64,000 nt of DNA from a virus, in the IMG/VR virus record IMGVR_UViG_3300042559_002030, positions 1-64,000 of that record; one strand, given 5' to 3'. How positions within the stretch are numbered: position 1 is the first letter of the stretch; each line of letters begins with the position of its first letter. A model generated the notes under the pieces. The model did no database searches. It worked only from the letters and a program-made list of their open reading frames with translations, and was not told the origin of the DNA. Positions 7,643 to 13,541 of the stretch are shown piece after piece. The position numbers were made by a program, and so were the translations under genes.

Positions 7643-7991
7643 TGATCCTGTCAAACCATTCTGTTTGTTTGCAGTATTCTTGTCCAATGTAGCCGTGAGC
7701 TTTCCAGTCACTGCCTTTGACCATGATGTCTGCGTTGTACTCTTTTAAAATATCAATCAAGTCTTGATCAGTGTTGAAGATTTTTACTTGATCCACTGCT
7801 CTAAGACTTTGCAACAATTCTTGGCGTTCTTGTTGGGAGTTTATTGGTCGGTCTAGGCCTTTGATCGTTTTTACTCTGCTGTCCGAATCAATACACACCA
7901 GCACATGATCGCCTAGCGTACTGGCGTGCGCCAACATGCGCAGATGTCCCACATGCACAATGTCAAATGTCCCATTCAATACAATCTTCAT
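7593..7991 (-). CDS. D-glycero-beta-D-manno-heptose-1-phosphate adenylyltransferase-like
   Basis: 132 residues. NGTFDIVHVGHL contains the HxGH nucleotidyltransferase signature (His13, His16), and VKGSDW plus YSTTEKIQHI match the C-terminal half of HldE. It would transfer AMP from ATP to heptose-1-phosphate, giving ADP-heptose. Its final 50 nt double as the start of the kinase gene in another frame. The ATG overlaps the upstream stop. Confidence 0.8.
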   Translation of the reverse strand: MKIVLNGTFDIVHVGHLRMLAHASTLGDHVLVCIDSDSRVKTIKGLDRPINSQQERQELLQSLRAVDQVKIFNTDQDLIDILKEYNADIMVKGSDWKAHGYIGQEYCKQTEWFDRINGYSTTEKIQHIIAGR

Positions 7992-8227
7992 TTGATATAG
8001 TGTTTTTGTATGTATTCATCGGCCCTGACAGGGTCTCGCGTGTAACACAATATATAGTCAACAATGTCGAAGTGGTTGCAAAAATCATCGCCGTAGGCCA
8101 CACCAAATTTTATTGCGTTAAAGATGTGATCTTTACGCCATTTTTGGTAGTCCCGTTTGGAAACTGCTGTTGTTCGATTTTGTACAGCCACGGCAGTGAA
8201 CACACTGTAGCCACGCTGCATTGTCAT
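7988..8227 (-). CDS. Small phage protein, unknown
   Basis: 79 residues, basic and aromatic, probably alpha/beta, no recognised domain. Start overlaps the upstream stop as ATGA and its stop overlaps the adenylyltransferase start. Conserved tight coupling suggests a role alongside the heptose genes, but none can be named. Confidence 0.6.
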   Translation of the reverse strand: MTMQRGYSVFTAVAVQNRTTAVSKRDYQKWRKDHIFNAIKFGVAYGDDFCNHFDIVDYILCYTRDPVRADEYIQKHYIK

Positions 8228-8400
8228 TTTTTCAATGCCTCGGACGCTGGGTTATCAAACAGATCAAATTGTCGATGTTGGTCACTGCTGGGTTCCGTCC
8301 AGTATTCACACTCGCACACATATCGATTTTCAGTGTGTGACGCATTCCTTAAAAATCCATGTGGCGCATCCGGATGAGTTTTACAAGCTGGTTGATGCAT
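8224..8400 (-). CDS. 58-residue Cys/His-rich conserved phage protein
   Basis: A short frame from ATG 8400 to TGA 8224, overlapping both neighbours. It begins MHQPACKTHPDAPHGF and contains YVCECEYW: three Cys and several His that could bind a metal. I recognise this pattern from other aquatic T4-like phages. GAGGTG stands 11 nt before the ATG. Confidence 0.7.
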   Translation of the reverse strand: MHQPACKTHPDAPHGFLRNASHTENRYVCECEYWTEPSSDQHRQFDLFDNPASEALKK

Positions 8401-8403
8401 GAT

Positions 8404-8727
8404 CTAATTCCACCTCATTGCTGCTATTGTGGCATATTTGGCATGCTTGCGTCTAATCTTTATGGTCAGATAATTCTTTGTCTCATCTATAGACGGCCCC
8501 ACGGTCCAGTCCCAGTCCCAGCCTTGACGACCCACATGTTGTTCTATCCAAGGTCTGTAATGATCATTGGGGTCTGCTGACTCAAAAGTCACATAGGCTG
8601 CACCGCCCAAATCATACCAGAATGGATCTTCGGGCCCGGGCCCTGCTACGATCGCACCTGTTGGCCAGCGAACATTGATCACAACTCCGGGCATGAATCG
8701 CCACCAAAGTTTTCTTTTAATATTCAT
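8404..8727 (-). CDS. Small conserved phage protein, Trp-rich
   Basis: 107 residues from the ATG at 8727, which overlaps the upstream stop as ATGA; another ATG lies two codons upstream. Rich in Trp and acidic residues (GWDWDWTVGP), then a basic C-terminus. No domain recognised. Member of the heptose operon by position. Confidence 0.6.
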   Translation of the reverse strand: MNIKRKLWWRFMPGVVINVRWPTGAIVAGPGPEDPFWYDLGGAAYVTFESADPNDHYRPWIEQHVGRQGWDWDWTVGPSIDETKNYLTIKIRRKHAKYATIAAMRWN

Positions 8728-9005
8728 AACCATTTTAGAAAAAACACAAGATATTTTTTTTCATCCACAATGTCATAGGTGTCTGTTATGCTGCCGCCTG
8801 CGTCTTCATGCAGTTGTATTCCATAAGTTTCTTCGATATAATTTTTAAAATCACGCTCATCAAATTTTTTTCCCAACGGAATCAAGCTGTTCATGTATTC
8901 CAGGCGTGTCGTTTTCAGGCCCTGCCAATACTTCCAACGTCGGCGACGAAACTCAATGTCAGGATCACTGTCGTCAAAATCTTGAAATGGAACAATGCTG
9001 GCCAC
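8724..9005 (-). CDS. Small protein of the FxLxW family
   Basis: 93 residues from a GTG at 9005, since no in-frame ATG is well placed. Ends DEKKYLVFFLKWL, matching the C-termini of 4992-5252 and 9013-9276. Central region is charged and helical. The start is uncertain. Function unknown. Confidence 0.55.
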   Translation of the reverse strand: MASIVPFQDFDDSDPDIEFRRRRWKYWQGLKTTRLEYMNSLIPLGKKFDERDFKNYIEETYGIQLHEDAGGSITDTYDIVDEKKYLVFFLKWL

Positions 9006-9012
9006 GGTGGTG

Positions 9013-9276
9013 TCATGCCCACTTCAATGCAAAGGCCACTGCCTGTTTGGGATCATCAAACTCCACATCATAAAAGCTAGTGCCCACGGTGCCTCTTGGT
9101 GCTACTTGTCTATGTGAGGTGCCGCGTCTCATATGCCATCCTTCGCCGTGCCACATCATGATAGGCCGGCAGTGCAACAAATTGCCCACATGCTGTTGCA
9201 AGTAACTCAGCACTTCGGCCCAGGGCTGATAGGTTCTCACTGTGTGTTTAGCCGCGGCGCATGGTTGCGATGTCAT
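9013..9276 (-). CDS. Small protein of the FxLxW family
   Basis: 87 residues if it starts at ATG 9276; a GTG at 9240, just after the upstream stop, is an alternative. The frame stays open far upstream but that part lies antisense-in-frame under the 9248-9646 gene and reads as shadow. The C-terminus FYDVEFDDPKQAVAFALKW marks the shared family. An internal MMWHGEGWHMRRG is His/Trp-rich. Confidence 0.55.
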   Translation of the reverse strand: MTSQPCAAAKHTVRTYQPWAEVLSYLQQHVGNLLHCRPIMMWHGEGWHMRRGTSHRQVAPRGTVGTSFYDVEFDDPKQAVAFALKWA

Positions 9277-9646
9277 GTGCTTCTTCCGAGCTGAACACCG
9301 GAACTGCATTGCTCTTGTGCATGGTGCCAATACCGAGAATTTTTGTGCCAGTGTATTTGGGAATGTCTTTGGTGCGTAATGCACCCGAATGTCCTGTGTC
9401 CAGACTGGGAATATGCCTGGTGTTGGCACGATCATTTGAGGATGAGAGATTGTACTGCAAGGGTTCTGCTCGCATGGCTCTAGCCCGGCGTTTTTCTTCC
9501 GCTGCCACACCTTGAGATTTTAAGATCTCTTTCCAGCTGGCATCAAGTTCTCGTGCTCGTTGTGCTTCGGCAGCGTTGCGAAACTTGACCTTGCCCTTGC
9601 GTTTGCCTGTCAGACTGAGGGCAGGATGGTGTAGGTGCATGCTCAT
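9248..9646 (-). CDS. Conserved phage protein, basic N-terminus
   Basis: 132 residues. The start MSMHLHHPALSLTGKRKGK and the C-terminal run LDTGHSGALRTKDIPKYTG identify a conserved family of T4-like aquatic phages with no known function. N-terminal third strongly basic, suggesting nucleic-acid contact. Start overlaps the upstream stop as ATGA. Confidence 0.65.
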   Translation of the reverse strand: MSMHLHHPALSLTGKRKGKVKFRNAAEAQRARELDASWKEILKSQGVAAEEKRRARAMRAEPLQYNLSSSNDRANTRHIPSLDTGHSGALRTKDIPKYTGTKILGIGTMHKSNAVPVFSSEEAHDIATMRRG

Positions 9647-9873
9647 TTTTTCAATAACTCCCAGGTATATTCAGAATCTTGCATGTAGGCAACAGGTTTG
9701 ATCCAGCCGTAGTTGATACAATCTGCAAGGATCATTCGATATTCTTTTGGACATTTTTCACTGATTTCAAAACCAGCACGTGGCACCAAAGTAAATTCAT
9801 TGGGGCTGAAATGCCAGTCAGGATCGCCAGACTTGATTGTTCGAAAGGGTCGACCAGAAGTAATCTTTATCAT
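9643..9873 (-). CDS. Small phage protein translated from a leaderless mRNA
   Basis: 76 residues from ATG 9873. The -10 box of the promoter at 9880-9908 ends 6 nt before the ATG, so transcription should start at or next to the A of the start codon; no ribosome site fits. First gene of the long operon that reaches the ADP-heptose genes. Sequence itself (IKITSGRPFRTIKSGD) matches no family I know. Confidence 0.65.
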   Translation of the reverse strand: MIKITSGRPFRTIKSGDPDWHFSPNEFTLVPRAGFEISEKCPKEYRMILADCINYGWIKPVAYMQDSEYTWELLKK

Positions 9874-9879
9874 GCTGTT

Positions 9880-9908
9880 ATTATAACACAATTGGGATTA
9901 ATGGTCAA
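9880..9908 (-). promoter_or_regulatory. Sigma70-like promoter producing a leaderless transcript
   Basis: TTGACC, 17-bp spacer, TATAAT, then six bases (AACAGC) and the ATG of the 9643-9873 gene. The TGA stop of the 9905-10600 gene lies inside the -35 box. Confidence 0.8.
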
Positions 9909-10600
9909 GCAAGATCAACCTGTGTCATTTTGATGTAAACTCTGTCCCGATAATGGCCGCGATGATGTTTGAAGTGCGTTGTGCCCGCGGAAAACATCTG
10001 CGGCTGTTGAGTCAGGGTGTCAAACAACTTGTACAGCACATTGTCATTCTTGATTTCTACCAAGTATGGCTCTGGAGAATTGTTGCGCACAAACCAAAAC
10101 TGCCAATGAGATCCGGCCCCAGCACGACTGCAAAATATTTTCTTCACAAGGGTAAACTTTCCTGCAATCTTTGCTGTGGCAGCGGCGGTCATTGATGCTG
10201 ACTGTGTCTGACTCATCACATGATCAAGGCCAGTGTCTTCAGCATAAAAGTATGGCAGTCGATACAGCAGACCTTCTTCAGATTTCTTCAGTTGATAGTT
10301 GCCAGTGACCACACCATACAGCTTGCGTCTAAATTCACTCATGACACCTTTGGACTTGAGTGCTGTCATCAACAGTCGATCAGCATAGTATCGGCGAATG
10401 TCAACTGCTGTGTCGCGATCCTGAGGGTCTACTGTTACTGAGTGCAGATCCAACCAGGCAAATCCACCTTCTTGCGACAATCTATAGCTGGCGCAGGCCA
10501 TGGCAATTGGATCATCTTTGAACACAATTGGTCCTTCAGGAGGCTCGTTGTCAGTGGTGAGAAAATCGTCCCAGTTGATTGTACGCAGTGCAGTTGTCAT
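9905..10600 (-). CDS. Conserved phage protein, unknown
   Basis: 231 residues starting at ATG 10600 (MTTALRTINWDDFL), two bases after the upstream stop. No signal peptide or membrane segment. The C-terminus QVDLA-stop is written into the -35 box of the next promoter. Function unknown; its partner upstream (10602-11315) is a conserved T4-like phage protein, so a joint role is plausible. Confidence 0.65.
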   Translation of the reverse strand: MTTALRTINWDDFLTTDNEPPEGPIVFKDDPIAMACASYRLSQEGGFAWLDLHSVTVDPQDRDTAVDIRRYYADRLLMTALKSKGVMSEFRRKLYGVVTGNYQLKKSEEGLLYRLPYFYAEDTGLDHVMSQTQSASMTAAATAKIAGKFTLVKKIFCSRAGAGSHWQFWFVRNNSPEPYLVEIKNDNVLYKLFDTLTQQPQMFSAGTTHFKHHRGHYRDRVYIKMTQVDLA

Positions 10601-10601
10601 G

Positions 10602-11315
10602 TCAATCCCAAAGATTTTGATAGTATTTTCCAAACAGAGCAAAACCGGTTTGGATTCGTTTTTCGTAGGCCATGCGACCTTTCATGTCAATCTCAAATGT
10701 GTCTTTTGGACCTTTGATCATTTCACTATTGCCATTTTCCAGTTTCTTCCATTGAAGGTCATGTTCACCGGAGTGAAACTGATCTTCCCAACTGTCGTCA
10801 ACCTTGCTGTTGAACGCAAAAATCATTTCGTCCAGGACCCATTCCCAACGAGCAAAATGATTGGAATCTGTGTCCCATTCATTTTCTTTGGGCTCTGCAG
10901 ATGTGCTACGCAGTTCTTTGGGAACATCTTTGTCGTCAACACTGCCAGCGCCGTGTTGCTGTTCCTTCAGTTGTCGCAGCATGGGCAACACAATCAACGC
11001 CAGTGTATGATCCATGTTCCAAGTATCCCACGGGTCAATTTCGACTTTGATTGTACGCTGTTGTCGACTGTGAATCCAAGTCAGGAATTTACTCAGCACA
11101 GTGTCCGGACGATTGTGATTCCAACGGGTAATCTCGCCCACTTGGGGTTCAGGCGCTATGCTGCCGTGCGCCAGCCATTCGCCAAACTGGTGTACCCAAT
11201 GCGGCTTGCTTTTGATGCCGTATTCGCCTTCTTGTTCTTTGACCCAGAAGCAAAGTAGTTCGGCCAGTTGGTAAGGACCGAAATAATTTGTGTGTGGTCC
11301 AATTTTTACTTTCAT
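10602..11315 (-). CDS. Conserved T4-like phage protein of unknown function
   Basis: 237 residues beginning MKVKIGPHTNYFGP. The segment WNMDHTLALIVLPMLRQL and the following VDDKDVP are the core of a family frequent in marine and freshwater T4-like phages, to my knowledge without assigned function. Soluble, acidic in the middle. Start overlaps the upstream membrane-protein stop. Confidence 0.7.
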   Translation of the reverse strand: MKVKIGPHTNYFGPYQLAELLCFWVKEQEGEYGIKSKPHWVHQFGEWLAHGSIAPEPQVGEITRWNHNRPDTVLSKFLTWIHSRQQRTIKVEIDPWDTWNMDHTLALIVLPMLRQLKEQQHGAGSVDDKDVPKELRSTSAEPKENEWDTDSNHFARWEWVLDEMIFAFNSKVDDSWEDQFHSGEHDLQWKKLENGNSEMIKGPKDTFEIDMKGRMAYEKRIQTGFALFGKYYQNLWD

Positions 11316-11686
11316 AATTTGTTCACCTTTGAAATTTCCGGCTCACTGCAGAGAGATTGCACTGCGGTAGCATCAGCAGAAGAAATCAACGCCCGCATTC
11401 CGGGATAACGAGAATGGAACTGTTCGTCCAGCTCAGGAATACTTTTGCCCTGACACACAAACTCACCGGTTGTGGTATTGTAGCAGTAGTATTGATCTTG
11501 AAATTTTTCTATATTCAACAACACAACATCCGGAGTTTCTGACTCCAACTCCGGGTCTGCGGATCGCAGTTGGTGAAGCTGTGTCATCAATCTATACACT
11601 ATGTATTGTTGGACAACAAAAAATAATAGTTTACCAACAAAATAAATCGTCACAAGCACAGTGAGAAAGTTTACAAATTCACTCAT
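11312..11686 (-). CDS. Single-pass membrane protein, unknown
   Basis: 124 residues. Residues 5-27 form a membrane segment (NFLTVLVTIYFVGKLLFFVV); the rest is soluble and contains a short domain YCYNTTTGEFVCQG resembling a beta-hairpin. AAGGATTGT precedes the ATG. First gene from the promoter at 11725-11753. Confidence 0.65.
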   Translation of the reverse strand: MSEFVNFLTVLVTIYFVGKLLFFVVQQYIVYRLMTQLHQLRSADPELESETPDVVLLNIEKFQDQYYCYNTTTGEFVCQGKSIPELDEQFHSRYPGMRALISSADATAVQSLCSEPEISKVNKL

Positions 11687-11724
11687 ACAATCCTTAAAAT
11701 GGGTCCGGGTCTACAGTCCGACTT

Positions 11725-11753
11725 ATTATACAACATATTTCTCAAATGATCAA
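11725..11753 (-). promoter_or_regulatory. Sigma70-like promoter
   Basis: TTGATC, 17-bp spacer, TATAAT. The TGA stop of the 11750-11932 gene sits within the -35 box. Confidence 0.75.
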
Positions 11754-11932
11754 CGGACTTTTTTTCTTTCAAGTTCCAATCTGGCAGTGAGTTCTCTTTG
11801 TAGATTCTGATCAGCTTTGGTTGCCCGGGTCAGGATGGCCATCAGGTATCCTGCGGTGTAAGTGGCGCCGCGCTGTTTTATCAGACACTGAACCAGCTCG
11901 TTCCATTCTTGTCCTGGATCCAGGTGAATCAT
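11750..11932 (-). CDS. 60-residue helical phage protein
   Basis: 60 residues (MIHLDPGQEWNELVQC), amphipathic helices with a basic end, AAGGAAA about 10 nt before the ATG. Terminates inside the next promoter. No family recognised. Confidence 0.6.
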   Translation of the reverse strand: MIHLDPGQEWNELVQCLIKQRGATYTAGYLMAILTRATKADQNLQRELTARLELERKKVR

Positions 11933-11949
11933 ATCACAATTTCCTTACA

Positions 11950-12165
11950 TTAATCCAAATTCACTCCGGGCATGAGTTTCTTACCGGTCCAGTGATCGTT
12001 GGTTACACAAATGCCCCGCAAGAAATATTTATTGTTGGCAGTGACAGTTTCCAATGCTTTGGATCGTGCCGTACAGTCCTGCTGGGTGTCGTGGCGTTCG
12101 GTATATTGATGTTGCCACACACCAGCCGGATTGAATATTGCAATAATTAACACCCAACTGTTCAT
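11950..12165 (-). CDS. Small probably exported protein
   Basis: 71 residues from ATG 12165, with GGAG 6 nt upstream, two bases after the GIY-YIG gene stop. The N-terminus SWVLIIAIFNPAGVW is hydrophobic and could be a signal peptide or anchor; two Cys (QDCTAR, GICVTN) follow, consistent with a periplasmic disulfide. Unknown. Confidence 0.55.
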   Translation of the reverse strand: MNSWVLIIAIFNPAGVWQHQYTERHDTQQDCTARSKALETVTANNKYFLRGICVTNDHWTGKKLMPGVNLD

Positions 12166-12166
12166 C

Positions 12167-12517
12167 TCATGCTCCAGAATAGGCACAGCCACGAACGTCA
12201 GTATTCAAGTTTGGCTGATGCAGTTTGATCAGTTCACGCTCACGAGCATGTGCTTCAGCCTTGCCACGAACCACATCCACGATCACCTGCACAAACGAAT
12301 CAGCACCACGCTCACGCATGGCTTGGTAAAGAGTCCAACTTTTGTTCTCACTGCGCGAGCGGTAGATGTGCTTGTTGAAGCGGGTTGCCAAACTCTTGTC
12401 CACAGTGCTTTCGGTCTTGGCAGTTACGCCAATGTAGAAGTCCGCACCAGATTGCAGCATGTAGATCACATGCGTACGATCTGATCGTTTTTTACGGGGT
12501 GTGTTTCTTGCTTCCAT
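12167..12517 (-). CDS. GIY-YIG-like endonuclease domain protein
   Basis: 116 residues. [16 protein letters not shown] fits the two-strand GIY-YIG core (IY...YIG), followed by a KxxATRFNKH helix and a RERELI-type segment with a conserved Glu. Small stand-alone GIY-YIG proteins in phages include homing endonucleases and DNA-processing enzymes. The ATG lies 6 nt after the -10 box, so the mRNA appears leaderless. Confidence 0.6.
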   Translation of the reverse strand: MEARNTPRKKRSDRTHVIYMLQSGADFYIGVTAKTESTVDKSLATRFNKHIYRSRSENKSWTLYQAMRERGADSFVQVIVDVVRGKAEAHARERELIKLHQPNLNTDVRGCAYSGA

Positions 12518-12523
12518 GTGTAT

Positions 12524-12552
12524 ATTATAGCATTTCGAGCATTAATGGTCAA
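12524..12552 (-). promoter_or_regulatory. Sigma70-like promoter producing a leaderless transcript
   Basis: TTGACC, 17-bp spacer, TATAAT, then ATACAC and the ATG of the GIY-YIG gene. Confidence 0.8.
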
Positions 12553-12574
12553 CCGTTGTTTTTATGCTACATTT

Positions 12575-13030
12575 TTACGCTTTTTTCCTACGCAAATCAA
12601 AGAATTCCACATTGGCTATCCATTTATTGTCAACCAAAAATCCCCAATCTCTTTGCTGTGGGCCCGGCATAAACAAGGTCCATGGCGTGACGCCCGGTTC
12701 CAATTCCACACGATGATAGGTGTTTGCACCCGCAGTTCTAAACGAACCCGGTGCCCGCCAATGTCTGGTTTCGCCAACCATCTTACCCTCAGCATCAAAT
12801 TCTGGAACCCACTCCCAGTAGCCACCACGCAGTATCAGCGTGGCATAGGGCCACGGATGATCATGCACCACATCTGGATCGCTTTTTAAAAACTTGTGTA
12901 CAAAGATGTTGAACGGAAAACGTTTACGATCCTTGAGAAATACATAATATCGTTCCAGATAGGGTTCTTCTGCGGTGCGATCCAAAATTACTCGGTGTCG
13001 ACCCCAGCGTTGAAACAGTTGTTTTATCAT
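12575..13030 (-). CDS. Cupin-like conserved phage protein
   Basis: 151 residues. VHDHPWPYATLILRGGYWEW has the His pattern of a cupin first motif, and a later YHRVEL gives the third His; the rest is beta-rich. Cupins of this type may act as isomerases or dioxygenases; no substrate can be read. Its ATG lies 6 nt after the -10 box at 13037-13065, so it appears leaderless. Confidence 0.65.
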   Translation of the reverse strand: MIKQLFQRWGRHRVILDRTAEEPYLERYYVFLKDRKRFPFNIFVHKFLKSDPDVVHDHPWPYATLILRGGYWEWVPEFDAEGKMVGETRHWRAPGSFRTAGANTYHRVELEPGVTPWTLFMPGPQQRDWGFLVDNKWIANVEFFDLRRKKA

Positions 13031-13036
13031 TGTTGT

Positions 13037-13065
13037 AGTATACGCTAACCAGGAATTTTAGTCAA
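13037..13065 (-). promoter_or_regulatory. Sigma70-like promoter producing a leaderless transcript
   Basis: TTGACT, 17-bp spacer, TATACT, then ACAACA and the ATG at 13030. Confidence 0.75.
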
Positions 13066-13066
13066 G

Positions 13067-13096
13067 AAAAAAGGCTACCAGGGCGGCAGCCTTTTT
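13067..13096 (-). terminator. Rho-independent terminator
   Basis: Stem GGCTGCC / GGTAGCC extended by A/T pairs, loop of five bases, T-run on the minus strand (A-run mirrored on the other side, so it may work both ways). It ends the 13132-13398 transcript. Confidence 0.8.
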
Positions 13097-13131
13097 GCAT
13101 GTGTTCAGTTTGAGTTGAACAGCGAGGGGAT

Positions 13132-13398
13132 TTAGACCAGGCCTAAAGACATGGCTTTGTAACCAGCAGCAATCAACTTGCGGCTTGGTGTGCCAATCGC
13201 GTACTCAGTGACCTGAACGCCATTGCCAGCTTTGCGGCTGTTTGCATATACTGCAAAACCGCTTTGGCGAATCCGGCTCACTTCGGCCGAGATGTTCTTG
13301 ATGCCAAAACGCTTGGCAGCTTGGCTGGCAGTCACTGTTTCACCGGAGTGAAGAGCAGAGAACAATTTGTAAGTCTTTGTTTCAGTGTTAAAACGCAT
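13132..13398 (-). CDS. Small winged-helix/HTH DNA-binding protein
   Basis: 88 residues. LHSGETVTASQAAKRFGI followed by NISAEVSRIRQSGF is a helix-turn-helix arrangement, then a wing-like beta hairpin (GNGVQVTEYAIGT). Likely a small transcriptional regulator. It has its own promoter and terminator and sits divergently next to the tail-fibre gene at 13542, which it could control. Confidence 0.65.
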   Translation of the reverse strand: MRFNTETKTYKLFSALHSGETVTASQAAKRFGIKNISAEVSRIRQSGFAVYANSRKAGNGVQVTEYAIGTPSRKLIAAGYKAMSLGLV

Positions 13399-13455
13399 AT
13401 AAATGTTACCTTTCTTTGATAATAAACATTAGCTGTTAAACTACAGCATGTATCT

Positions 13456-13484
13456 AGTATACAACAATTTTGCGCATCAAGCAA
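13456..13484 (-). promoter_or_regulatory. Sigma70-like promoter
   Basis: TTGCTT, 17-bp spacer, TATACT, upstream of the HTH gene. Weaker -35 than the other promoters. Confidence 0.6.
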
Positions 13485-13506
13485 GCGGTTTTGAATAGCA
13501 TTTAGC

Positions 13507-13514
13507 CATAAATA
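13507..13514 (+). promoter_or_regulatory. T4-type late promoter-like motif
   Basis: CATAAATA, one base from the T4 late -10 consensus TATAAATA, 27 bp ahead of the tail-fibre ATG. A weak sigma70-like -35 (TTGAAT) also lies upstream. Confidence 0.45.
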
Positions 13515-13541
13515 ATACAAACGGCAAACAAGGATTCCAAA

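Noticed and set aside
7643-7711. Longer N-terminus of the heptose kinase
   Set aside because: It would overlap the adenylyltransferase by 119 bp and adds residues not typical of the PfkB start; ATG 7642 is preferred.
10500-11258. Long plus-strand frame opposite two conserved phage genes
   Set aside because: It is antisense to conserved genes with proper starts and coupling, and its own protein has no sense composition.
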